64,000 bases of DNA from Pseudevernia furfuracea. Its lineage: Eukaryota; Ascomycota; Lecanoromycetes; Lecanorales; Parmeliaceae. The notes under the pieces were generated by a model. The model did not search any database. It had not been told where the DNA came from and saw only the letters and a list, made by a program, of their open reading frames with translations. The position numbers and the translations under genes are program-made. Numbering within the stretch: position 1 is the first letter of the stretch; each line of letters opens with the position of its first letter. Location of the stretch: positions 310,001 to 374,000 of the forward strand of contig JAIUPT010000019.1 in the NCBI GenBank assembly GCA_022315425.1, given 5' to 3'. Shown here one piece after another: positions 35,626 to 46,268 of this stretch.

Positions 35626-36278
35626 GTGAACTACTCGGGCCTTTTTTTCACTTCAAACAACTCCACATCTCATCTGCAAGGGTAAGAAATTCAACAACAA
35701 TTCCACAGACGAAAGGGATGGGCGGAGCCTGGTTGGAGCTTTGATGCAACCAAACTGCTAGTATTTCATTGAAATTGGTTTGATGTTTGCTGTATATGCA
35801 TATGTGTATTCGGGTAGGATATCGAGTACAGGCGGACCCAATCCAGATAGCAACGTCGTTATCGCTCATGTTTGGCCGTACTTTGAAATCGACGTTCCCG
35901 GACGTCTGACGGAGAAATCCATATATGAATCCGTTTGGAGGGAGACATGGGGGGACTCGTGTCTGAGCATTGATCATGCTCGCGGGATTGAGATGTCCAC
36001 CAAGTTACCCCCTCATGGTGTTCGCGCGCAGCCCCTTATGTGTGTGCTGCACTCTCTCGTGTTTCCCAAAGCCCATCTGTATATACAACGGTCAATCCCA
36101 CCTGGCCTCTATCAACGCATGCACATGCCGAACAACCACGTACATACATATGAGAGAGCTATTATTTTGCCGACATAGCGGCACGTTTGGCGCCCCCCAC
36201 TCAAACGTTCCTAGCTGCTGCGATCCTCAGCATCCCCTTTCGTCACTCTTTCCTCCCTCCCGTCTCCTTCAGCCTGGT

Positions 36279-36320
36279 CTTCTCCTTCTCCTTCTCCTTC
36301 TTCTCCTTCTTCTTCTTCCG
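36279..36320. repeat. TTC/CTCCTT pyrimidine microsatellite
   Basis: Run of CTTCTC and CTT units on the plus strand; translates to Ser/Phe or Leu runs in shadow frames. Confidence 0.85.
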
Positions 36321-36723
36321 CCAGAAGCCTCGAAACATACACCCCGACCAAATACCCTCCTCCTCTGTCCAAACAACCAACTGCGCATCAATGAGCCGCC
36401 GAGACCCTTTTTTCCAAAAAAAAACCCCCCCACAGGATGGATGATGTCTCGTGTGCGCGCCAGCCTCGCGCGATGATAAATTTCCTTTCGCGGAAATTTA
36501 CTCCCCCTGGTAAGTAGTCGAGACTTGGGGGCCTGTAGTGGGCGAAATTTTTCTACCCTGCTGCCGCTGCCACAAAAAGACCCGTTTCCTCCCGCCATCT
36601 TGAGTTAGCCCGTATTCCGTGATCACGAGGAGGGGGTTTCCGGTGGGGGAGCGACAACCCCCGTCTTGCGAAATTATATCTCAATAGCGGTGTCTGTCGC
36701 TGCAATCGACGAAGGCGGTACCG

Positions 36724-36786
36724 ATGATGATGATAATGATGATGATGATAATGATGATGATGATGATGATGGTGATGGTGGTGGTG
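36724..36786. repeat. ATG/GATG trinucleotide microsatellite
   Basis: About 20 triplets of GAT/ATG with occasional AAT and GGT interruptions. Gives poly-Met or antisense poly-His open frames that are not real genes. Confidence 0.9.
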
Positions 36787-37061
36787 GCATTGGGTCATGA
36801 TCGCTCCAGCCAAACCGCATCCATGCCCCCCCCCAAAAAAAAGGCCGCCGTCACCAATCCCCCTGCTGCGCCGCATCGGAGGAAAAAGTTCCGACATGAT
36901 TGGCGTCTCGATTCGCAAAGTCCCGTCCGTCTTGAGATGCGCATCCGGCGCTCCATCGGACGACAAATTCGTACGGTGTGCGCTTCACGGCGCCGAGCTC
37001 GAGACTCGGGCGTACCGGGGTATGTAATCGCATGATGTGGGGATTTGGGGGAGGGATTGAT

Positions 37062-37084
37062 GAAGAAGAAGAAGAAGAAGAAGA
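37062..37084. repeat. GAA trinucleotide microsatellite
   Basis: Seven to eight uninterrupted GAA units. Confidence 0.9.
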
Positions 37085-37575
37085 GCTGTTACGCAGAAGC
37101 TGGGTGCCCCCAATGAAGCTGGCTCCATCCTTGCGAAAGGGTGATTTGTTTCAGAGCGGAATTCCACAGTTTGCCGTCTGGCGTTGCGGGGTCGGAAAAG
37201 GGGACATTGGGTCGGAAGGTGAGAGGTTGGAGGATGGTAGTGCCTCGCTGCATGTTTTTTTTTTTTTTTTTTGAGATGCTGTGTCATTGTGATACGTTTT
37301 TGTTGATTACTTGGTATCTTTTTGAGACGAAGATTAATCGTGGCACAGACTTGCCTCGTGTCGGAAGTGTGTGGCACCATTACAAGGGAAAGAAAACGAA
37401 ACATCGATTCCGACCGGAATTGAATTCCGACATATTCTTGCATCATTTCAAGGGAGAAGATGGAGAGGCGGCGACATCAACGATGGCTCGGATGGCCCGT
37501 GAAACTGAAGAATCGTGCTCTGATGAGTAAGAGGCCATATCTCATTTCTCAGATTCCAATCTTTCTCTCCCGAGG

Positions 37576-39258
37576 CTACCCGATATTGTTTGACTGGGAC
37601 TTACCTTGCAGAACCCCTATCGGATAAGCCTCAGGGATATCCTTGGTATCCGGCACGATCTCCGGCACTTTCCCCAACCGCACGCTCTCAACAGCGGCCT
37701 CCGTACCCTTCGGCATCCGCCTCACCCTCCTGACATCCGCCACCATCCTCGCTATGTTGAGCAGCTTACCCTCATCCCACGGCATGCCCAAGATCTCCAT
37801 ACCGATCGGGACTCCTACGGGCGCATCTGCAGTCCTCGGCGAGAACCCGGCCGGTATGGTCACGACTGGAAAGCCTGTGACCGCGGCTAGGATGCCGTTG
37901 CGACCGGATTGGGACGGAGAGCCGATTTTGACGACGAGGTTGGCCTGTTCGGGGTAGATGAGAGCGTCGAGCGAATGGGACTTGAATGTGTCTTCGAGGG
38001 CGACTGTGAGGTTCTGGATGCCAAGTTTGATCTCTGCATAAGTGATGTTGTCGGTCGATGACACGAGAGCAGTGTTGACGTAGGAGTATTGGCTTGGTAT
38101 CACCAGGTATCTGCCACTGGAGTACAGCTCGTTCAATGACGACGGATGAGAACCCTGGAGGGAAGCCTGTGATAGGTAGATGTCCATGTCTTGGCGGTAC
38201 TCGGATCTTTGGGTGTCAAAGGCGTTGGCGATGGCTGTGGAGTTGAAGATATTCGACGTAATAGGGACGACGGTCGCACCGGCGCTGGTAAGTGCCGCAG
38301 TTATGTCATCGATGACTTGATTGACCGGTGTTGTTTCGTTGCTAGATGTGCGGTTGAAGAAGCCTTCGACCAAGCCAAAACGTGTGCCTCGAAGAGAGCC
38401 GCCGTAGAGCGCAGCAGAGTAGTCTTGACCAATTGAGGTGAAAGGTATCAAGGCTGTGGCATTGTCGTCGGGATCATAGCCAACGCTTGCCATGACCGTG
38501 AGAGCGATAGCAAGATCATGAATATTCCGAGCAATAGGTCCAGCGGCATCTTGAGTGAAAGAAATAGGAATGATACCCGTGCGAGATATCAGACCCCTAG
38601 TAGGTCGGACACTAAACAAACTATTTGCACTTGCGGGACTACGCAACGAGTTGACTGTGTCTGTCCCTGTGCCGAGCACGGCAAAAGATGCTGCAACCGC
38701 CGCACCTGTGCCTCCGGAGCTGCCACCTGGGGTCCGGGTGTGATCATAGGGGTTGAAAGTCTGACCACCGAGTGATGAGACGGTCAAGCCTTCTAGAGCT
38801 AGTTCGTGGAGGTTTGTTTTGCCTAGTATGATAGCTCCAGCACTTTTCAAGGCAGCGACTACGGGCGCGACGACTGTAGGTTGCGAATCTGCAAGGTCCA
38901 GACATGCGCCTGTGGTGTTCATGTCCGAGGTATCATAATTGTCCTTCAATAGCACCGGGATGCAGAACAGAGCTCCGGTTGCATTGCCGGCGGCCAGGAT
39001 GTAATCCTTCTCGTCAGCAATTGATAATGCGTTCGTGTGTAGTGTGATGATGGCATTTATGGCCGGGTTGTAAGCTTCGATGCGGGCAATAAATGACTCG
39101 ACAATGGTGCGGCAGGCCGTGAGACCGCTGTAGAGGGCATTGTGGAGCCCTTCAACAGTAGATTCCCGTACGTCGTAGCTTTCGAATTGGGCAAAGGTGA
39201 TGCCAATGGCGAGAGCGAACGATGCCCACATTGTCAGAGCGGCATCTGTGGGACGCAT
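37576..39258 (-). CDS. secreted amidase (amidase signature family)
   Basis: Amide hydrolase of the amidase-signature family with a Ser-cisSer-Lys triad. From the ATG at 39258 the protein is 560 residues; an upstream in-frame ATG (39327) would add 23 residues in front of the hydrophobic segment. The segment LTMWASFALAIGITFAQ looks like a signal peptide and there are many NxS/T sites, so it is probably secreted. Motifs: LLKDNYDT (K105), TPGGSSGGTGAAV (S180-S181) and TDTVNSLRSPA (S204), where bacterial members usually read TDTGGS. C-terminal block VTGFPVVTIPAGF. A strong GTAAGT donor sits eight codons before the called stop. An alternative last exon (about 37531-37457) keeps an open frame, ending SPSSPLK, and may be the true C-terminus. 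Substrate unknown. Confidence 0.88.
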   Translation of the reverse strand: MRPTDAALTMWASFALAIGITFAQFESYDVRESTVEGLHNALYSGLTACRTIVESFIARIEAYNPAINAIITLHTNALSIADEKDYILAAGNATGALFCIPVLLKDNYDTSDMNTTGACLDLADSQPTVVAPVVAALKSAGAIILGKTNLHELALEGLTVSSLGGQTFNPYDHTRTPGGSSGGTGAAVAASFAVLGTGTDTVNSLRSPASANSLFSVRPTRGLISRTGIIPISFTQDAAGPIARNIHDLAIALTVMASVGYDPDDNATALIPFTSIGQDYSAALYGGSLRGTRFGLVEGFFNRTSSNETTPVNQVIDDITAALTSAGATVVPITSNIFNSTAIANAFDTQRSEYRQDMDIYLSQASLQGSHPSSLNELYSSGRYLVIPSQYSYVNTALVSSTDNITYAEIKLGIQNLTVALEDTFKSHSLDALIYPEQANLVVKIGSPSQSGRNGILAAVTGFPVVTIPAGFSPRTADAPVGVPIGMEILGMPWDEGKLLNIARMVADVRRVRRMPKGTEAAVESVRLGKVPEIVPDTKDIPEAYPIGVLQGKSQSNNIG

Positions 39259-39631
39259 TTCCAAGCACTTGCAATCGCTGTAGTAAGTAGTGAGTAGTGA
39301 AAAAGGGAGACAGAATGAATCTACCATATCATATACGACACCTATATCAGTGGGTTTCGCTAAACATGATAAAGGCCAAATACAACTCGGTCTGACGACA
39401 AAAGTTCCGCTATCGGACGCATGCGCTAGCTTGCAATAGGAAGGTCCTCAACTAAGTGGCTTTGAGAAAGATAGGACGATATAGAATGACGGAGTTTGAG
39501 ATTTTCCTTTATTCTTCTCCACTTCACAAGTGGTGTCTATAAATGTATCAGAATGTGAGAGTACTATTCATTCTCTCAAGTAATGAATGAGCGGAAGGGT
39601 CTTCCTCGGACTAAATCATGTTCTTAATCAC
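39259..39631. other. short intergenic region between two minus-strand genes
   Basis: Amidase promoter and epimerase 3' flank. A TATATC-like stretch lies near 39329-39346. No gene. Confidence 0.4.
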
Positions 39632-40638
39632 CTACCCTTGCCCTTGTGCAAGCCCCACGACCTCTTCCTTCTTGGCCTCCGTACCGATACCGCTGACCTC
39701 AGCGATTTGATCCACACCCTGATAATCTGGAATGTCTAGATCATACTTCTCTGCAACGGATTGCGGTATGAACCTGCCAGATGAGCCTTTGATACGAAGA
39801 ACCGTGATACTGCAGGAGTGGGGGCGTTACCTTCCACCAACGAAATGCGTGCCCGTAAAATGCTTGACAAGCGGCTTTGGTGCGGTCAGACTGATTAGAG
39901 TTGCGGGATGGAATTTGGCACCTGGGCCTGATGCTGGCGGACCATCTTCGATGCTCCATGACGACGGTGCGTCAACAGATAATACAGGGACTTTAGTGCT
40001 CTCCATAGCGATGATTGGATCCTTGAAAGGGTCTCGGACCTCGCCTGAGAAGCTGAAACCTGAGAAACGTGAGTTTCAAGTTGGATAATGAAATCTTATT
40101 GGTAATACCGAAGATGGCGTCTACTACATGATCTGTAGTCTTCAGAGAGCCATTAAAGTCCTCAGTAAACGGCACATCCAAATTCTTCAGCTGCGTAGCC
40201 AGACGTTCGTAGAGGTCATTCTTGCTTTGCTTGGGATAGAAGATGGTCGGTTGATATCCGTAGTGCCAGAGATGACGAGCAGCCACGAGGCCATCACCAC
40301 CTTTATCTGTAAGTTGAGATGAAAAAGACAAGGCAGGCATATACTTTACCGTTGTTGCCGGGTCCACATGCCACCAAGACCTTCCTTCCTTTGCTTGGCG
40401 GATGAACACGGTAGACTAAGCGCAGGGATGAGAATCGCCAGTCTCAGATACCAAATCGTCTACGAACCTGCTTGAGAGACGGAGAGGCCGGCTAGTTCCA
40501 TCAATTGGTCAAGGGAGAAGGCTCCGATGCTCATTAGGTCTTTGTCCAATGCTCCGGCATTTTTGGCATTGAGAGTCTGGTAGTAATTGTTAGCTCGTCA
40601 CTAAGATTTTGAAAATCGATTAATACTTTGAGTGCCAT
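39632..40638 (-). CDS. NNR1: NAD(P)H-hydrate epimerase
   Basis: Metabolite-repair enzyme that interconverts the R and S forms of hydrated NAD(P)H so that the dehydratase can restore them (YjeF_N/AIBP family). Six exons fit: 40638-40627, 40576-40468, 40415-40350, 40300-40109, 40059-39831 and 39773-39632, giving 249 residues (yeast Nnr1 is 246). The first exon is four codons long. Motifs: MALKTLNAKNAGALDKDLMS, FSLDQLMELAGLSVSQAVYR, the nucleotide-binding VLVACGPGNNGGDGLVAARH, DAIFGFSFSGEV, and LSVDAPSSWSIEDGPP. It ends with FIPQSVAEKYDLDIPDYQGV. Compartment is unclear; no strong targeting peptide. Confidence 0.95.
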
Positions 40639-41300
40639 GATTGATGAATCCTGTTGGTACGTGTTTTACAGACGAAAGATTGGAAGAGAAAGGAAAGAAA
40701 GGCGGACGATGACGACATGCCTTCTCCAAAGTTCAGCGCGTTGACAAAGCTGCAAACAATTCCCGTTGTTGCACCCCACGCGCAGCAAGAAATAGGTACA
40801 ACGTCTCCAACGCCATTCCGCACACATTCTGACTAGCCATAGCACTTTGAGCACTATGTACTCTGTCTAATGAGTAGACGGAATTAGGTACTCTGCTCTT
40901 GTCGCCTTGCAGGGCTGACTAAACCAGGCTGGGACTAGCATCTGTTACCAATCAGAGCAAGGATCATGTCATTGGCATACGCGCATGCAGGCTCAACAAC
41001 CTGCATCAGACCTACATCAACGTCCTCGACTGAGTCTCACTGCCTACCTCTGCTGCTTTCGTTCCTCTCCTATCATTTTCTACCTTGCTATTTAGGTGGC
41101 GAACTTTGTTGGCAATGATGTGAACATCGCGTCTCTTATGGAGTCCATAATGTCATGCACCGCACTCGATAAATGGTCTTTGTTTATGCATAAAGAAGTG
41201 TGTATGTTCGTGAGTATATAGAACGTCTTAGACTTATCTTTCTGAGAATTTTGAACTCCGTAAGGGTAGCTCTCTTCTATACAATACAGACACAATCTTG
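40639..41300. other. divergent intergenic region
   Basis: Between the epimerase start and the start of a broken Zn2Cys6 gene, so it should hold two promoters. No ORF worth calling. Confidence 0.4.
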
Positions 41301-41831
41301 ATGGATTTGGGTCAGACATCAGAGGCTGAGTCCTCGGCTGCTTCTAAGACTGCCTCTCTACCATCCGGTTCTCCTGCTGTCGGAAGGAATTCACCAGAAG
41401 TCCAAATTCCATGCAACATCTGCCGAAAGAGAAAGGTCAGATGTAATAAGGAACTACCATGTAGCAACTGCCAGCGTCTGGGATTCGAGTGATCTTATGA
41501 TGATCCCAGCCGTGGTCTGAAACGTACAATAAGTGGCGGTGGTAGTACCCGTGATACTGCAGAGCTCTCCGGTCGTATGGCAACACTGGACAGTCTGGTG
41601 CGAAATTTGTCCAAGCAGCCAGGGCTACCAAGGCCTGATCCATCCGGGGAAAAAACGCTACCAAACGCATCGATGCCAGCGGAAAATATCAGAGATTTCA
41701 GCAAAGCTGATATTGATGCGGGTGTGTTAGTCTTGACTTCCTGGGCCGGCCTCTTTGACGAGTGTATGTGCACGTGCATCAGTCATACGGGAATGCAAGA
41801 GACAAACTATCTATCACCAACGTCACTCTAG
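41301..41831 (+). pseudogene. Zn2Cys6 transcription factor with stop at sixth Cys
   Basis: Binuclear zinc cluster factor remnant. The frame from ATG 41301 reads IPCNICRKRKVRCNKELPCS, then NCQRLGFE, then TGA at 41490-41492 exactly where the sixth cysteine is expected, then SYDDPSRGLKR in the same frame. The frame stays open to 41831 with the usual linker and heptad-like helix (SGRMATLDSLVRNLSKQPGL). Five of six zinc ligands remain. The middle homology domain is missing. A TGC or TGT codon one base from TGA explains the loss. Confidence 0.8.
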
Positions 41832-42060
41832 TCCTCCGCTAGATTATGCAAATTACCTGTGCCAACCAATAAGCCCCATGTCGTAACTGCGTAGTCAGGG
41901 CTTTCTACACTTCGTTGTATCTAGTCTTCATTTAGATGTCACCTCTTCTCGCAGCTTTGCTGCTTTCTTTATTTAATTGCTTTTATCCTATACCCGCATT
42001 TCCCTTTCTTCTCTTCTTACGAGCCTTTCTATATTATTATAATCTTCAACCCTTGGTGCA
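41832..42060. other. gap between relics
   Basis: T-rich non-coding sequence between the zinc-cluster relic and the CAP10-like relic. No feature. Confidence 0.4.
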
Positions 42061-42300
42061 ATGATCGATGCCCGGATTTTGAGTCCATCTATGCCTTTGG
42101 GTTTGAGCATCGTCGGCAAGGAATGGCACCACGATTTCCTAGAACCGTGGGTGCACTACGTGTCCATCACCTTGGTTATGAAAGAGTCACCCGAAACCCT
42201 GATGTTTCGAGCAGAGACACCGGAAGGGCAAGCAATTGCGAAACTTTTTAGTGGCATCGTGCCATACTTTACAAGACTGCTTCCTTCAGACGGTAACATG
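42061..42300 (+). pseudogene. CAP10-like glycosyltransferase (GT90) fragment
   Basis: A short run resembles the C-terminal part of fungal CAP10/GT90 proteins: GKEWHHDFLEPWVHYVSITL, then MKESPETLMFR and TPEGQAIAKLFSGIV. Family members typically read WVHYVP with a following helix and TTPEGQ. There is no N-terminal donor-sugar domain, and the frame continues without family character. This is a fragment only; assignment rests on these two blocks. Confidence 0.5.
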
Positions 42301-42549
42301 ATGCACATATTGAGTAAATATACCAGGCTGCAAAAAACAAAATGCTTTCCTGCAGCAATCTCTGCTCTTGAAAGGTGTCCCAGTTCCCCATACAGATATA
42401 TGCTTTCTGCCATCCCCAGCTGTGTTTGAGCTGTGTCTGGTCTCGTTTCTCGACCAGCCTCTCTGTCCGACGACACATGTGATTTCAATTATCAAATAGC
42501 TTGATGGTTCCAGATCAGGTATCTCTGGCTTGAACATTTGATTCATTAT

Positions 42550-42707
42550 GTATTCTTCAAGACTTCCGAGACGATTGGATTAGAGAATCGTGTAAGATGA
42601 GAAACGTCTACGGAAACTCAATCTTGACCATCGCTGCCACGGGAGTCATCGACCCACCTATTGGCTGCTTCCAAGATCGCGATGCTGGGCTTGTAGAAGC
42701 TCTTTAA
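42550..42707 (+). pseudogene. HET (heterokaryon incompatibility) domain fragment
   Basis: Frame reading CILQDFRDDWIRESCKMRNV followed by YGNSILTIAAT and DPPIGCFQDRDA, ending TAA at 42705-42707. This is the middle of the HET domain (usual pattern CIIQDD-DW-ES-KM--VY-N--LTI-A). The first and last parts of the domain are absent. A decayed allorecognition gene beside an NLR gene. Confidence 0.75.
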
Positions 42708-43434
42708 ACTCCGCGCATCGGGGGGGGCGCAAGTTGACTATATCGCCGCTGACTGCTTTAATGAACGAGAAAGCTTTAAATTGCGCACCACTCTTTCAGC
42801 GTGGTTGAGTACTCCAATAATATCTCTTATCACCTCGGGTGCTTCATTTTCGTTCTCACGTTGGAGAGGATCAAATGCTGTAGGAATATCATGAGTTGAG
42901 CGGCTGCGAGACACACCCCTACGGTATAGAGATAGGAGGCTTGATCCCTGAGCTCACGGATAAAGTGAAAATGAGCATGCACTCCAACAAATGCGGGCTT
43001 CAGTTGTGAGCACGTACATTGTACCGTCGCGATCTTAGCTTTTATTTTATTATCCTATTACACCGGTCAGCTCCCACTGGCCCCCTGATCCGATTCTTCT
43101 TGAGATCTTCGAGGTCGAAATAGGACTACGCAAAAACGACGCTATCTGGATAGATACTGCAACAGAAGCAGAACAGAATATCTTTGGTTCGGTGGCGGTG
43201 CTCCATTGGTGAGAGTCGCCCTGCCGAATGGCGGCAATTCAAGTGAAATACCTCGCGCTGCGCTAAAAATTCACTCTATAAAGGTGAGGTAGAAGGGTGA
43301 GTGGGAGCGAGTGATAAAGATAGAATCATGATAGGCAACCGAAGATTATTTACACATGCGGTGGTACTGAGCACTTGTATCGTATGGGCTGATACTTACA
43401 TTCCATCAATTACCTTTGTCCATGTATAACTTTA
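42708..43434. other. non-coding flank of the copia element
   Basis: No ORF of note. It may contain further HET-gene debris. The last five bases, CTTTA (43430-43434), are the left target-site duplication of the retrotransposon. Confidence 0.5.
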
Positions 43435-43641
43435 TGTTGGAAATTGATTGGGTTTATATGACAGCTATGAGGTCTTGTATTGGGTGGCTAATAGAACGAC
43501 TCTATTGCATGACTATGTAGAATACATGTAGTGGATAAGAAGGAAGAGAAGGAGAAGGATAGACAAGAGTCGCCCACTAGCGCCACGCTAAAAGGCACGC
43601 TAGTGCGGGCGGAACGGCCTATGATTGGCTGAATTCCATCA
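43435..43641 (-). repeat. left (3') LTR with 12-bp insertion
   Basis: 207 bp. Identical to the right LTR except for T instead of C in GGATAAG and an extra ATTGATTGGGTT after TGTTGGAA. The extra bases continue a word found in the right flank of the element. Confidence 0.95.
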
Positions 43642-43701
43642 CTCCCACACAGGCAATAATGGGCCTGTATCTCCCACAGAGTCTATACTGGACTCCTGCT
43701 C

Positions 43702-46133
43702 CTAGACGCTCTTCTTGAGGCCTAACTGGCCTACAAATGTACCAAATTTGTCCTTGCTGAGAGCCTTTGTAAGCCCGTCAGCAGCCATTTCTCTCGTAGG
43801 TACCCACTCGAATGACACTGCCCCAGTTTCCACCTGGTCTCGGACAAAATGCCACTGTATGTCGATGTGCTTGGTACGTTAGAAGCATGTAGTATTTGGC
43901 TCCATTGACCGATGGCACGTTGAATGGTCCTCCCAAATCGATATGGACTTTACCGAGTTTTTTTGAGTACCTCTCGCTGTTGTCTTCTTGAGACCTTGCG
44001 AGACGACTTTGCCTTAGAACACGCCTCACAAATGGGCTTGACCCGAGGTTTTTGTGTTAAGGTGATGCCCTTACTCATGTTAACGAGTCTCTTAAGATCT
44101 ACCTCGTTTAGGTGTCCCATTCGACGGTGCCACAGTTCGACTGCGTCTTCGTTAAACATCAGGGCGGTGGACAGTGCTCTTGTATTCTCCTGAATCAGGG
44201 CGGCAATTTTGGCCGTAGACTGGGACACATCCAGTATATAGATGTTCCGAGTCTTTGGTGCACTTCCTACAAGTACACCATTTTTTGAAATGTGGCAATC
44301 ATCACCGAGGAAGGCGATTTCAAATCCCTTCTTGGTGGCCTGGCTAATTGAAAATAGCCCGCATGTAAAGTCTGGTACATGCAACACGTCCTCAACACGA
44401 ACTATGTTGCTGGTTCCATCCTTCAATAGCCATTCCATTTCGACTGTGCCACGTCCTTGAGTCCAGACAGTGGCTCCGTTGGCAACAATAACTCCTCCAC
44501 GGTAGGGTCGATACTCGGTGAACTCGTCCTTGTCGAAGAACATGTGGTTAGTACACCCTGAGTCGATCATCCAGTCTCGTGACGTCGTGGGACCACTGTC
44601 CAACGCTGCGGAGTATGCACGGAAATATGAGGACGTCTCATGTGAAAGTTGGTCAATTATTTCAAAATCGACAACTTCGGGCTGAGAGGCAAGCTTTTCC
44701 TCTGCCCCCCGGCTTGTCTCGCCGCAAAAGTTTGGCGTAGGTTGAAGCTGGGACGTGGAGTGCGCGCTTGGTGCCTCCACTATGGTTTCTTCCTTCTGAC
44801 ATTCGATGTCGGGAAGTGCTCTCGGAGAGGGAAGCAGTCGTGTGCTTGCGTATCCGGCAAAGTTTGGTGTATGCGCAAGCTGAACCACCGGTTCTTCTTG
44901 CGGTATCTCCAATGTAGATTCCCCCTCTTGTTTTTCTGTCAATTGGGGTAGAGACTGGTCGAGAGTCTCTATGGCCGACTCCTCCGGTATATCCTCGTCA
45001 TAGGATTCCGGTGTAGTCGCGTTGAACGGGAAGCCCCAGACCTCATCCTCTCCGTCTGCCACGGTGTTTTGGTCAATGACCAAGTGGGCCATTGCCGAAA
45101 TATGAGTACTGTGGTTATCTTCGAAATCGTCTGGTCGTTCACGTTCTTTGGCGGCATTCGCCTTGGCCTTAGCCTTCTTGAAGGCGTCACGAAATCTGTC
45201 TGGGATACGGTCCTCATGGAGGGTCCAGCAGTCGTATGGCCAGTGTAGTCTCTTGTTACCATCCTTGTTAAGATGACACTTGAGACACTCAGGAGGGTCG
45301 CCATCGCCCTTATAGTTGGTACTATTCGGGTTCTTTGAAATCAGCTGGGTGGTGTTGTTGTTCCTACCCCCGCGGCCTCTCGTTGAGCCTCGACCACGGT
45401 TGCTGTTGCCTCTACCAGAGGTCTTCTTCTCGTCCTCCTCCTGTTTGAAACGCTTCATGGCGGCGGCCATGGCTTGTTCTTTGGTGTCTCTCTTCAGGAG
45501 ACGCTCTTCCTCATGGAGGAGTGTGACAATTTTGTCAAAGTCGGGCACTTCGTCCAACGACGTGATGGTACGATGCACGAAATCCTTGTACTTGATGTCA
45601 AGGTTGTTCAGCAGCAACGAGACGAGTATCCACTCGTCTATCCTAGCCCCCATTCGGCTAAGATCCTTCGACTTTGCTCGTATGTTGGCAACGTACGTCT
45701 CCATGGAGTTGCCACTGCTTGCCATTGATGTTGTCCAGAGTTCTTGTAACTTGGTGAACCGAAGAACGAAACCTGAGTCGGAATAATTGTTCTTCAACTT
45801 GATCCACCGGTTCATGGCAACTTCATCGTCCTCAATGGCTTCGGCTGGTTTATCTTCACACATGGAGTAAATCAGCTCAGACGCTTGATTGTTCGTCTGC
45901 TTCCAGGTCTTCAATTGAGCCTGGTAGGCCGTTGCCTGAGCAGCCGTAGGTGCTGGTGTGACTGGTAGGTCCGTTGGAAAGTCCTTGTTTGCATTCTGGA
46001 CGACGTCCCATAAATCCGAGTACACCAGTGCGCTCTTCATCTTTTTGGCCCATGGCTGATAGTTTTGTTGGCCCTTCAGCTTTGGGAAATTCCATATCTG
46101 CGTCAATGCAGCATGGGACAATTGGGTAGTCAT
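43702..46133 (-). pseudogene. copia Gag-Pol with frameshift and large deletion
   Basis: The long frame starts at 46133 (MTTQLSHAALTQIWNFPKLK). It contains the UBN2-type Gag region, an Arg/Gly-rich stretch (GRGSTRGRGGRNNN), the aspartic protease motif DSGCTNHM, and the integrase zinc finger (HRRMGHLNE with CEAC). A seven-base A tract (43958-43964) has one base too many and shifts the frame. The shifted frame continues LGKVHIDLGGPFNVPSVNGA and KYYMLLT, then jumps directly into the RNase H end in a third register: KHIDIQWHFVRDQVETG ending GLKKSV at the TAG 43702-43704. Roughly 2.5 kb or more of pol is lacking compared with a full copia element (inferred from usual family size). Confidence 0.9.
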
Positions 46134-46256
46134 TTTGAATTGACTATGTGGTGTGGTGTTATGATAACACTGTTATTATAACACCGGCTCTCCCACAGAC
46201 GGTGGGGTACAGCAGGTAATTTTTCTGCTGTGTGAAGACCTCAATGGCGGAAATCC

Positions 46257-46268
46257 GGGCTCATAACC
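46257..46268 (-). other. primer-binding site (initiator tRNA-Met anticodon region)
   Basis: On the element strand the 5' LTR ends CCAACA and is followed at once by GGTTATGAGCCC. Its complement GGGCTCATAACC is the anticodon stem-loop sequence of eukaryotic initiator tRNA-Met (CAT anticodon included). This indicates priming by a cleaved half-tRNA, as known for Drosophila copia. Confidence 0.75.

Larger units (their letters stand above)
35626..37575. other. convergent intergenic region rich in simple repeats
   Basis: About 2 kb between the 3' ends of the hydrolase and amidase genes. It is unusually dense in microsatellites (listed separately) and homopolymers: A8 near 36416, C8-A9 near 36829, T19 at about 37255-37273. 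Open frames here (His-rich, Arg-rich, Met-rich) are products of these repeats, not genes. Confidence 0.6.

Noticed and set aside
36553..36966. Minus-strand ORF with a long His run
   Set aside because: Product of the ATG/GAT microsatellite and C/A homopolymers; no domain and no coding-like composition outside the run.
41490..41492. TGA at the zinc-cluster Cys as a selenocysteine codon
   Set aside because: Fungi of this group lack the selenocysteine machinery as far as known, and the rest of the gene is also incomplete.
43955..43968. A7 tract in copia pol as a programmed frameshift site
   Set aside because: The shift needed lies inside integrase, where copia elements keep one frame, and the context is not a classical slippery heptamer in the zero frame; a simple one-base insertion fits better.
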